This document shows positions 22,911-30,024 of a stretch of DNA of 64,000 nucleotides, one piece after another. Made by a program: the position numbers and the translations under genes. Below the pieces are notes generated by a model. The model saw only the letters and a program-made list of their open reading frames with translations. It searched no databases and was not told where the DNA came from. The stretch lies in contig NZ_MAEJ01000032.1 of NCBI RefSeq assembly GCF_009933175.1, forward strand, positions 1 through 64,000. The letters are read 5' to 3'. Within the stretch, counting starts at the first letter, position 1; each line of letters begins with the position of its first letter. The stretch comes from Candidatus Enterococcus huntleyi. Its GTDB lineage: Bacteria > Bacillota > Bacilli > Lactobacillales > Enterococcaceae.

Positions 22911-24242
22911 GTGGAGTCTATCTATTTTTTAATTATCGCGATTCAAATTATCAATTTTTTTCTTATTTTTAAGCAAATTTCTTTATTTTCCTTTTCAACC
23001 GTAGAAATTTTCCTATATTCAGCGCTAATGGTGATGGTAGGGATTGTTTTAAGTAGCCAATTTGGCCTCTGGTCAGCGGTTATATTTCTAATCTTATTCA
23101 TTTTTATAGGGTGGTTGAAAGAACGGCAAATAAAACCGATTCATTTCTTTTATGCGCTCTATGCCTTGATGATGAATTCATTTCTTGGCTATATAAGTGC
23201 AGCGCCACTGACTGCGCTTTTTTCACATATTTCGCTTTTTTCAAAGGAACAGACTCAAAATATCCTGTACATAACGGTAGCGATGGCGCCAGCAATCATC
23301 AATTTTCTGTTCCTCTACGTGTTGGAGCGGTGGTTGCCACAAGGTTTCTTTCGTTCATTGAAGCAAGCAGAGGGAAAAGTAATCGTGAGCCTGAGTTTTT
23401 TCTTAGTGACTATTATTGGCTTATTGTATTATATTTTAACGGCCAATAATCAACAAGGACATGGCAGTACGCAGGATAATTTTATGATATTAGGCTTATT
23501 TTTTGCAGTCCTTGCGTCGTTTATTTTCTTGAATCTTTATTTTCAAAAGATCCGTAAGCAGCAAATAGAAGAATTAAAAGAGCATCAACTTGCCCAATTA
23601 GTTGATTACACGAAACAAATCGAAGGACTCTATGAGGAGATTCGTCATTTTAGACATGATTACATTAATCTTTTAACGAGTTTAGAAGAGGGGCTTTATG
23701 AAGATGATTTGCTGAAGGTTCGTCAAGTCTATGAGTCGGTTATTCAACCGACGAAACAGACTTTTCAAGCGAATTATTATAGTTTTGGTCAGCTTAGTCA
23801 TCTACTGGTGCCAGAGTTGAAGAGTGTAATTGGCTCGAAGTTGTTATTGGCGCAGCAACAAAAAGTTGATATTCACCTAGAAATCATTGCGCCGATAAAG
23901 ATTCGTCATTTCGAGATTATTTCTTTTGTAAGAACGATGTCTATTCTCCTAGATAATGCGATTGAAGCGGCCGTTCTGACAGAAACTCCCTGGATAAAAT
24001 TAGCTATTTTTGAAGAGGCGGGCATTCAGTATATCATTCTTGAGAATAGCTGTCAGGAACCAGTAGCGATTAAAAACATCGCCAAGAAAGGCTATTCTTC
24101 TAAAGGATTGCAGCGCGGAATCGGCTTATACACGGTGCATAAAATACTGGCAGACATGCCTCATGTGTCTTTGGAAACGGGAAATTTAGCGAATGGTTTT
24201 TCACAGATTTTGAGAATCGTCGGAAACGGAGCAGCGGAATGA
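22911..24242 (+). CDS. AgrC/ComD-type sensor histidine kinase
   Basis: 443 residues. The N-terminal half (about 1-205) has six to seven hydrophobic segments. Then comes a dimerisation helix with the phospho-acceptor in IRHFRHDYINLL and a GHKL ATPase domain (LLDNAIEAA, GIGLYTVHKIL). This is the kinase class that usually senses secreted peptides. The start is GTG with AAAGGG, and an extended -10 box (TGTTATAAT, 22875-22883) lies upstream. No AgrB-type processing gene is present. Its regulator partner overlaps by four bases. Confidence 0.8.
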   Translation: MESIYFLIIAIQIINFFLIFKQISLFSFSTVEIFLYSALMVMVGIVLSSQFGLWSAVIFLILFIFIGWLKERQIKPIHFFYALYALMMNSFLGYISAAPLTALFSHISLFSKEQTQNILYITVAMAPAIINFLFLYVLERWLPQGFFRSLKQAEGKVIVSLSFFLVTIIGLLYYILTANNQQGHGSTQDNFMILGLFFAVLASFIFLNLYFQKIRKQQIEELKEHQLAQLVDYTKQIEGLYEEIRHFRHDYINLLTSLEEGLYEDDLLKVRQVYESVIQPTKQTFQANYYSFGQLSHLLVPELKSVIGSKLLLAQQQKVDIHLEIIAPIKIRHFEIISFVRTMSILLDNAIEAAVLTETPWIKLAIFEEAGIQYIILENSCQEPVAIKNIAKKGYSSKGLQRGIGLYTVHKILADMPHVSLETGNLANGFSQILRIVGNGAAE

Positions 24243-24981
24243 ATATATTTATTTTAGAAGATGATCTGCTGCAACAGCAGAAGCTAGAACGGCTCATAAA
24301 AAAAATTAGTCTGGCTGAAAAAATCAACTATAAAAATTTATTTGCCACGGCCAAGCCGACTCATTTATTAGATAAAATACAGCTTACGAGTCAATATAAT
24401 TTGTATTTTTTAGATTTGGAAATTAAAGGGGAAACGAAAAAAGGCTTAGAAGTGGCCCAAAAAATCCGGGAAACGGACCCTTATGGCGCGATCGTTTTTA
24501 TGACGACACATTCTGAAATGGCTACCTTGACCTTCTCATATAAGGTCTCAGCGTTAGATTTTATTGAAAAGGATCAAGAGGCATGGGTGATTGAAAAACG
24601 GGTGAAAGAATGCCTTGAACTGGCAAAAAATCGGACCCAGACGAGCGTCAGCACAGATGCCTTTACGTTTGAAAGTAAGTACACCAAATTTCAACTGCCC
24701 TTTTCCGAAATCCTGTATTTTGAAACAACTGGCTCATCGCATAAGATTCGGCTGGTGACGACAGCCAAGATCGTTGAATTTTACGCGGATCTAAAAGAGA
24801 TTGTCCAAATGGATGAACGATTGTTCCGCTGTCACCGCGCGTTTGTGATTAATTTGGCCAATGTGAAGTCTATAGATAAAACCAATAAACAAGGATCTTT
24901 TCCGATGAAGAGCAGTGTCTAATATCGAAACGCTTGTTGAAAGAGACAATTCAAGGCTTGGAAAATTTAAACAAAGAGTGA
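24239..24981 (+). pseudogene. LytTR response regulator (AgrA/ComE type) with a frameshift near its end
   Basis: The receiver domain (D59 in LYFLDLEI) and most of the LytTR DNA-binding domain are intact, but the frame stops at 24922. From 24895 another frame gives the missing part, IFSDEEQCLISKRLLKE and on to a stop at 24979-24981, as expected for the family. One base is therefore missing between about 24890 and 24895. As written, the last 28 or so residues, including the end of the DNA-binding fold, are lost. The alternatives are a true mutation that disables the pair or a sequencing error. The kinase upstream is intact. Confidence 0.75.
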
Positions 24982-25096
24982 GCTGTGTGAGGGAGTCGGA
25001 TAGGTTATAGCTGGGTAGCAAAGTTTTTCCAAAATGAAGTCGTAGATTAGAATATAACATATAGCAGATAGATTAGATGATTGAAAGGAGCTCTCG

Positions 25097-25159
25097 TTGA
25101 GTTTCATTTCGGTCATCTTTTTTCGTTTAGGCAAGTTAATGGCTCGTTTAGGAAGATAG
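25097..25159 (+). CDS. Candidate short cationic peptide (20 residues)
   Basis: A TTG start preceded by AAAGGAG at six bases opens a 20-residue frame (MSFISVIFFRLGKL, then MARLGR). It is hydrophobic and basic, with no acidic residue. Its place between a peptide-sensing type kinase system and an ABC exporter makes a signal peptide or a leader peptide possible. It could also be chance. The sequence matches no pheromone that I recognise. Confidence 0.25.
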   Translation: MSFISVIFFRLGKLMARLGR

Positions 25160-25233
25160 GCTATCTCATTTGAAGGGTAGACGATAGGATGGTATCAGAA
25201 GCACGAGACAAACGAGAAGGGGCGCGAGTAGAT

Positions 25234-26148
25234 ATGGGCAAGATGATTCAAATTAGTGAGGTATCGAAACAATATAAAAATGAACGCGTGGTATCAGGGG
25301 CGACGATGACCGTCACTAGAGGCGAAATATATGGTTTCTTAGGACCTAATGGCGCAGGAAAAACAACAATTATGAAGATGTTATTGAATTTAGTCAAACC
25401 GACATCAGGCGAAATCCGCATCAATAATCACCAAATTTTAGGGCAGTCATCTACTTATTTGAAGAAGATTGGTAGTTTGATTGAGACGCCAGTTTTTTAT
25501 ACGAAACTTACGGCTAGGGAAAATTTATTTCTGCATGGTGAGTATATGGGCGGGGCTAGCTCAGAGCGTGTCGACGAGGTGCTAGAAATTGTTCATTTGG
25601 CGGAGGTTGCTGATAAATTGGTGACCGAATACTCTCTAGGCATGAAGCAAAGATTAGGGATTGCGCGAGCGATTCTGATGAAGCCGGAAATTTTAATTTT
25701 AGATGAACCAATTAATGGCTTGGATCCGATTGGTATCAAGGAAGTCAGAGAATTGTTGCTCATGTTGAAAAATAAGTATGGCATGACCGTATTAATTTCT
25801 AGCCATATTGTTTCAGAAATTGAATGGATTGCGGATACAATCGGTGTGATTAATCAAGGAAAAGTCTTGCAGGAAGTCAAGTTATCGGAAATTCGCGAGG
25901 TAAACAATGCTTATCTAGCAGTGGAAGTCAGCGATGTTAACAAGGCCTTGGTTGTCCTAGAGCAGGATCAGACAATAGAAAAAATTCAGATAGATACGAA
26001 CCAACTTATCTATTTGCATGGGAATGAGTTAGATCAATCAGACATAACCAAGCAGCTAATCTTGGCAGATGTCGCCGTTCATCGAATCGAAAAGCAGCAA
26101 AAGACCTTGGAAGAATACTTTTTATCAATCATCAGTGGAGGGAAATAA
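25234..26148 (+). CDS. ABC transporter ATP-binding protein
   Basis: A 304-residue ATPase with Walker A GPNGAGKTT, signature SLGMKQRLGIARA (a variant LSGGQ), Walker B ILILDEP and a C-terminal extension. It resembles ATPases of bacitracin or lantibiotic self-protection exporters (BcrA type). I start at the ATG at 25234, with AAGGGG upstream; the frame is open to 25189. It forms an operon with the permease and the DUF4097 gene. The substrate is unknown. Confidence 0.85.
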   Translation: MGKMIQISEVSKQYKNERVVSGATMTVTRGEIYGFLGPNGAGKTTIMKMLLNLVKPTSGEIRINNHQILGQSSTYLKKIGSLIETPVFYTKLTARENLFLHGEYMGGASSERVDEVLEIVHLAEVADKLVTEYSLGMKQRLGIARAILMKPEILILDEPINGLDPIGIKEVRELLLMLKNKYGMTVLISSHIVSEIEWIADTIGVINQGKVLQEVKLSEIREVNNAYLAVEVSDVNKALVVLEQDQTIEKIQIDTNQLIYLHGNELDQSDITKQLILADVAVHRIEKQQKTLEEYFLSIISGGK

Positions 26149-26149
26149 T

Positions 26150-26854
26150 ATGTTGAATTTAATGAAATTGGAATGGCGTAAAAATCAATTAACTAGTTAT
26201 TTAAAATATGTCGTCGGGAGTATTTTTGTAATTTTTCTGCTGACGTCTTTAATGGCGATCGGAGCGAACAGTCAAGAAGAAGTTATGTTTGTCGATTTCG
26301 CTTCATTCATGTCGTTGGTCACTATTTTTATTCGTCTCGTGTTTGTGATTTTCTCAGGTATCTTATTGTCACGTTTAATTGTTGATGAATACAAGAATAA
26401 TACGATTCAAGTGTTATTTTCTTATCCGATTAAGCGAGCAAAGATGATGAAAAGTAAGCTACTGCTAGTGTGGGCTTATTGCTTTTTCAGTCTGCTTGTC
26501 GCGACGATTTGTATTGATAGTCTGATTTTTATTGTCAACCCAATCCTGGATTTATTCCCGGAAAAAGTCACGCTAGCGATGATTATAAGAACACTGCCTC
26601 CGACTGTGATTGAAGCTTTCATGACTGCTTGTTTAAGTTTGATTCCGCTCTATTTCGGTCTAAGAAAGAAATCCACGGCAACGACGATTACCTTGGCTGT
26701 TTTGATTGGATTTTTAGTGAATGGCACTGTTTCTGATGACAGTGCTCAAGTTAATCTGAGCCAGATAATTGTTATTCCTGCTCTGTTGAGTTTGTTAGGA
26801 TTGATGGTTGGTTATTTGTCTTATCATAACATTGAAACGAAAGATGTCGGGTGA
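26150..26854 (+). CDS. ABC-2 type permease
   Basis: A 234-residue membrane protein with about six membrane segments (first at about 22-42). It has the permease motif LIVDEYKNNTIQVLFSYP that follows the second segment in lantibiotic-immunity type permeases. It starts one base after the ATPase stop with GGAGGG before the ATG. It pairs with the ATPase above as an exporter or self-protection pump. Confidence 0.8.
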   Translation: MLNLMKLEWRKNQLTSYLKYVVGSIFVIFLLTSLMAIGANSQEEVMFVDFASFMSLVTIFIRLVFVIFSGILLSRLIVDEYKNNTIQVLFSYPIKRAKMMKSKLLLVWAYCFFSLLVATICIDSLIFIVNPILDLFPEKVTLAMIIRTLPPTVIEAFMTACLSLIPLYFGLRKKSTATTITLAVLIGFLVNGTVSDDSAQVNLSQIIVIPALLSLLGLMVGYLSYHNIETKDVG

Positions 26855-26858
26855 AACA

Positions 26859-27632
26859 ATGAAGAAGCTAGTCATCGGTCTTTTAGTGATTGTCGCAATC
26901 GTGATGGGGGTATTTGTGAGCCAATCTGCAGAAAAGAAAATAGAAAAACAAATGGTTATTGGAACGATTGAACGTATTAATCTGACGAGTCAGCAATGGG
27001 ATATAGAAATACTAGCGGGTGATGAGGATAAAGTCGAAGTGGCGATGGCAGGACTGATTACAGATGAGTTGCTGGATATTAAAGTAGAAGGAAGTACGTT
27101 AAAAATTGCTCAAAAAGGCGAACAAAAAGATTATTTTGGCGGATTTAGTTTTAGAAAGAGTCGGAAAATTAAGGTCTGGCTGCCTAAAAATAGTGAGCAG
27201 GAAATAACGATCATCAGTCAATCAGGATCGATTGATATTGGTGAAAGCACGATAGATAAGTTAGATTGTCGCACAGAATCTGGTGATATTTCCTTAAGTA
27301 AAGTAACTGGACGCACACATGTTATCGAATCGACTCATGGGGATATTTTAGTGTCTGATAATCAGGCAGATCAGTTATTTGTAAGGACAAAAAGTGGCGA
27401 TATTGGGTTCAAAAAATTCAACGAAAAAGAGCTGACAGAAATCGAATCAGAAGGCGATGAAGTAGCTATAAGTTTTCATCAGGCACCAGAGAATATCACA
27501 GCTAAATTAGTCGCTAAAGAGATTGAGGCTGAAGTTTTTGGGAAAGAAATCGACCCCCAGGCAATAAAAGTGGGTGAAGGACAAAATCAACTGACTATAA
27601 AAAATAGCAAAGGCAGTATCGTATTTAATTGA
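26859..27632 (+). CDS. DUF4097-type cell-surface protein with N-terminal membrane anchor
   Basis: 257 residues: a membrane anchor or signal at about 4-22 (LVIGLLVIVAIVMGVFVSQ), then a repetitive beta-helix-like body with recurring S/T-x-SGDI units (SGSIDIG, ESGDISLS, THGDILV, SGDIGF), as in DUF4097 proteins. It starts four bases after the permease stop. DUF4097 proteins often accompany ABC exporters and two-component systems for envelope stress. Its role is not known. Confidence 0.75.
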   Translation: MKKLVIGLLVIVAIVMGVFVSQSAEKKIEKQMVIGTIERINLTSQQWDIEILAGDEDKVEVAMAGLITDELLDIKVEGSTLKIAQKGEQKDYFGGFSFRKSRKIKVWLPKNSEQEITIISQSGSIDIGESTIDKLDCRTESGDISLSKVTGRTHVIESTHGDILVSDNQADQLFVRTKSGDIGFKKFNEKELTEIESEGDEVAISFHQAPENITAKLVAKEIEAEVFGKEIDPQAIKVGEGQNQLTIKNSKGSIVFN

Positions 27633-27745
27633 AGGACAACGTTGGTTGAATGACTGACTGAGAAGAAGGATAAGTGAGAATAGAGCACTATTTCCCTTCA
27701 ATCTGGTGGATTATCGATAAATCTTTCATATCTATCCGAAATGAA

Positions 27746-27774
27746 TTGACAAAGAAAGCGAAACCAAGTATATT
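27746..27774 (+). promoter_or_regulatory. Consensus promoter with no annotated gene behind it
   Basis: TTGACA, 17-base spacer, TATATT. The next protein gene on this strand is more than 2 kb away, but a terminator follows 95 bases later, so it should make a short RNA. Confidence 0.65.
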
Positions 27775-27780
27775 TTATAA

Positions 27781-27870
27781 GAATTCATTCTTATCGAAGT
27801 AAACATGCGATGAAGGGTTTATTACTTTGATTAAAAAGCTAGGCATAACTTTTGTTATGTCTGGCTTTTT
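27781..27870 (+). ncRNA. Candidate 90-nt small RNA
   Basis: The piece runs from the predicted start of the promoter at 27746 to a strong terminator: AAAAAGCTAGGCATAAC (27833-27849) pairs with GTTATGTCTGGCTTTTT (27854-27870). No convincing ORF lies within it. A 19-residue TTG frame overlaps the terminator and is less likely. Confidence 0.4.
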
Positions 27871-27900
27871 GTATAGACAAAATGCATAGGGAAATAAGTA

Positions 27901-27940
27901 GGCAGCCATGATTTATTTTAAAAATCATGGCTGCCTTTTT
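27901..27940 (+). terminator. Second terminator, 30 bases after the first
   Basis: A 14-base perfect stem (GGCAGCCATGATTT with its complement) and T5. It backs up the terminator ending at 27870. Confidence 0.8.
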
Positions 27941-28015
27941 CTAGGTAATTAGTCGATTTAGATAGTTGATATTAGTGGTGAGATTGCTAGGACTGTTACC
28001 TGTAATTAGTCGCTG

Positions 28016-28357
28016 TTAACCGATAGTTGTTTGCGTGAATTGAACAACGGTCCCATAAGCGAATAGCTCAGCATAGGGAAGGCCATCGACTAGACTGGTT
28101 TTGTGCTCAAAGCGGCAATTGATGACAGCATCTGCACCGTAACTGACGGCTTTTTTCTTTAATTTAAATTTGAGAGATGAAAATAGTTCATTTAAATCGA
28201 GCTGCTCATCGAATAAATCAACTTGGTGCCGTTCCGCTATAAAGAGGACATCGCGGACAACGTATTTGACATTGACATTACCTGTCGATAAAGTGACTTC
28301 TTCAATTTGTTCGTTGCTGATTTCTTTTGCGTGGGGTTCATCAGAAAATAAACTCAT
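28016..28357 (-). CDS. YbjQ-like (DUF74) protein
   Basis: 113 residues. The C-terminal part, KKKAVSYGADAVINCRFEH followed by AELFAYGTVVQF, matches the pattern of YbjQ/DUF74 proteins, which form pentamers and are sometimes called heavy-metal binding. The ATG has AAAGGAGTG. It is convergent with the small-RNA region on its left and has no obvious partner gene. Function unknown. Confidence 0.5.
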   Translation of the reverse strand: MSLFSDEPHAKEISNEQIEEVTLSTGNVNVKYVVRDVLFIAERHQVDLFDEQLDLNELFSSLKFKLKKKAVSYGADAVINCRFEHKTSLVDGLPYAELFAYGTVVQFTQTTIG

Positions 28358-28499
28358 TTGTCTTCACTCCTTTTCTTCATCTTCTATTTTACGTGGCTAA
28401 GGTAGAAAAAGAAAGATATATGGTTGGCGAAGGAATAGATTAGATGCTTTTAGAAAAAGAAACGTTGACAGAAGGGGGAGAGAAGAGTAAGTTGAAGAA

Positions 28500-28636
28500 G
28501 CAAACAAAAGAAGCCCGACGTGAATCGGACTTCAATACGGAACTTATTACAATTCAACTTGTAGGCTAGTTCCAACGTAATTCAATAGTTTTTTTCTATT
28601 AAACCGTGCTGGGTCCTAACCGTGACGGTTTTTTTT
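28500..28636 (+). ncRNA. Small RNA, copy 1 of 3
   Basis: Promoter TTGACA (28465-28470), 17-base spacer, TAAGTT (28488-28493). The RNA begins with a hairpin (GAAGCCCGA with TCGGACTTC, 28510-28533) and ends in a terminator, AAACCGT (28601-28607) with ACGGTTT, then T8 to 28636. Its -10 box is weaker than in the other copies. Confidence 0.65.
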
Positions 28637-28794
28637 ATGTCTATCAAGACGTGTCGTCTGTTCATCAGGTGGCCGAGCATTGGATGAACTAGAATGAATA
28701 GAAATGACTAGAAACAGCCAGTAACTAAATACACTAAGATATTTTCCCAAAAAGAAACGTTGACATAAGGACAAGAAGAGAGTACATTGAAATA

Positions 28795-28925
28795 GAAAAG
28801 AAGCCCGACGCGAATCGGACTTCAATACGGAACTTGTTACAATTCAACTTGTAGGCTAGTTCCAACGTAATTCAATAGTTTTTTCTAAAAAACCGTGCTG
28901 GGCGCTAACCGTGACGGTTTTTTTT
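28795..28925 (+). ncRNA. Small RNA, copy 2 of 3
   Basis: Promoter TTGACA (28760-28765), 17-base spacer, TACATT (28783-28788). The hairpins and terminator are as in copy 1, with a few base changes, for example in the terminator loop. The T-run ends at 28925. Confidence 0.65.
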
Positions 28926-29083
28926 ATGTCTATCAAGACGTGTCGTCTGTTCATCAGGTGGCCGAGCATTGGATGAACTAATGTAAGTAGAAACAGCCGA
29001 AAACAGCTAGTAACTGAATAAACTAAGATATTTTCAAAAAAAAGAAAGTTGACAGAAGGAAAAGAAAAGAGTACATTGAAATA

Positions 29084-29215
29084 GAAAAGAAGCCCGACGC
29101 GAATCGGACTTCAATACGGAACTTATTACAATTCAACTTGTAGGCTAGTTCCAACGTAATTCAATAGTTTTTTCTATTAAACCGTGCTGGGCGTCTAACC
29201 GTGACGGTTTTTTTT
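29084..29215 (+). ncRNA. Small RNA, copy 3 of 3, antisense to the 3' part of a small hydrophobic gene
   Basis: Promoter TTGACA (29049-29054), 17-base spacer, TACATT (29072-29077). The terminator T-run ends at 29215. The opposite strand carries the end and trailer of the ORF at 29195-29461. Read on that strand, the RNA's 5' hairpin (29089-29112) followed by TTTTCTATTT is itself a terminator. The whole small RNA would therefore be complementary to the mRNA's 3' end, as in bsrG/SR4-type type I toxin-antitoxin pairs. Confidence 0.65.
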
Positions 29216-29461
29216 ATGTCTATCAAGACGTGTCGCTTGTTCATCAGGTGGCCGAGCATTGGGTGAACTTGAATGAATAGACGCGACTTTTATATCTCGT
29301 GCACATTGTGCACGAACAATCACTACATCACAGATACAATTCATTAATTTCCCCGCTAACCACACGATACAAACAAGCAATACTATCCCACCACTGACGT
29401 GAGCTGCGAGTAACACAGGGAGTGTTTTCGCAAGTTGAGTCAATAGGTTTAGGATTTTCAT
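29195..29461 (-). CDS. Small hydrophobic protein, candidate type I toxin
   Basis: 88 residues from the ATG at 29461, with AGGAGAAAC before it. Residues about 13-40 form one long hydrophobic segment (TLPVLLAAHVSGGIVLLVCI and on). The C-terminal half is polar and ends strongly basic (TRLDRHKKNRHG). A single membrane helix with a charged tail, and a small RNA overlapping the 3' end of its gene, fit a type I toxin, though 88 residues is long for one. A palindrome (TCGTGCAC and GTGCACGA, 29297-29315) lies inside the reading frame. No known family is recognised. Only the C-terminal part is echoed in cassettes 1 and 2. Confidence 0.5.
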   Translation of the reverse strand: MKILNLLTQLAKTLPVLLAAHVSGGIVLLVCIVWLAGKLMNCICDVVIVRAQCARDIKVASIHSSSPNARPPDEQATRLDRHKKNRHG

Positions 29462-30024
29462 TGATGTTTCTCCTGTTAGAATCACTCAGAAGAATAAAGA
29501 CAAAAAATTTTCCAATCATTTTTGGCGTCATCTCCATCGTTCATTATTTTCAAACCTTTAGTGGCGTCCTACTCATATTGAATTAGTGGAATCAGCCGTC
29601 AAGCTAACTTTCCGTGTCCTAACTATACGCTCATTTTCTTCAATATAATAGGCTTTTCTGTATTTAGCTTTAAATGCTATTTATCTCTAAAAAAATAATG
29701 GAACTTGCTATTTTTGCGTAAATAAATAGTAAGGACTTTATGTTAATCCTAAAGAGGTATTTTTAATGAGATGAGGATGTAGTGTTTGTTTATTTGGTGG
29801 ATGAGGATTGAGTTAACTAGAATGGAATACGTATCAATAATTATGAATGGCTGTGAGTGACAAAAAAACGCTAAGAATGGCGAAACAACTTGCATAGAAC
29901 GAAAATTTATGCTAATCTATGACAAGAAAATTTAACAGACAGCAGTCAAAGTGCGAGTCTACCTTTTTTAATCAAAGGGTGGAGTGGGCGCTTTTTTTGT
30001 GCGCCGAGACAGGAGGAGAACAGA
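29462..30024. other. Intergenic stretch before mnmE
   Basis: On the minus strand there is a weak promoter-like pair for the hydrophobic gene: TTGACG (29597-29602), 19-base spacer, TATGAG (29572-29577). I see no ORF. The right end holds the mnmE promoter and leader, listed separately. Confidence 0.4.
29890..30004 (+). promoter_or_regulatory. mnmE promoter and possible attenuator leader
   Basis: Promoter TTGCAT (29890-29895), 17-base spacer, TAATCT (29913-29918). The leader forms a hairpin (TCTACC with GGTGGA, extended by GCG with CGC, 29953-29991) followed directly by T7, which is a terminator before the gene. A competing hairpin (GGCGC with GCGCC, 29987-30004) would include the T-run. This looks like transcription attenuation. 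The signal is unknown. Confidence 0.45.

Larger units (their letters stand above)
28465..29260. repeat. Three tandem copies of a small-RNA cassette (units of 295 and 289 bases)
   Basis: Each unit has a TTGACA promoter (28465, 28760, 29049), about 130 bases of conserved RNA, a T-rich terminator, and a conserved 50-base block beyond the terminator that contains the hairpin GTTCATC with GATGAAC. Units 1 and 2 also share a spacer (around 28710 and 29000) that unit 3 lacks. In unit 3 the block continues into a hydrophobic ORF on the opposite strand. The layout suggests duplication of the antitoxin-like half of a convergent pair. Confidence 0.85.

Noticed and set aside
23111-23449. 112-residue plus-strand ORF inside the AgrC-type kinase
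   Set aside because: Other-frame shadow of the membrane part of the kinase. The kinase frame has the domains and start signals.
28616-28825. 69-residue minus-strand ORF across cassettes 1 and 2
   Set aside because: It only shares the last 27 or so residues with the real hydrophobic gene. Its front is the backward reading of the next cassette's promoter, and there is no start signal.
28465-29260. CRISPR array
   Set aside because: The units are about 290 bases and contain promoters and terminators. There are no short regular repeats with unique spacers and no cas genes.
29219-29269. 16-residue plus-strand peptide MSIKTCRLFIRWPSIG after each small-RNA terminator
   Set aside because: The changes between copies are silent in this frame, which is curious, but it has no ribosome-binding site and begins in the terminator T-run. 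Conservation of RNA structure or of the minus-strand gene explains it as well.
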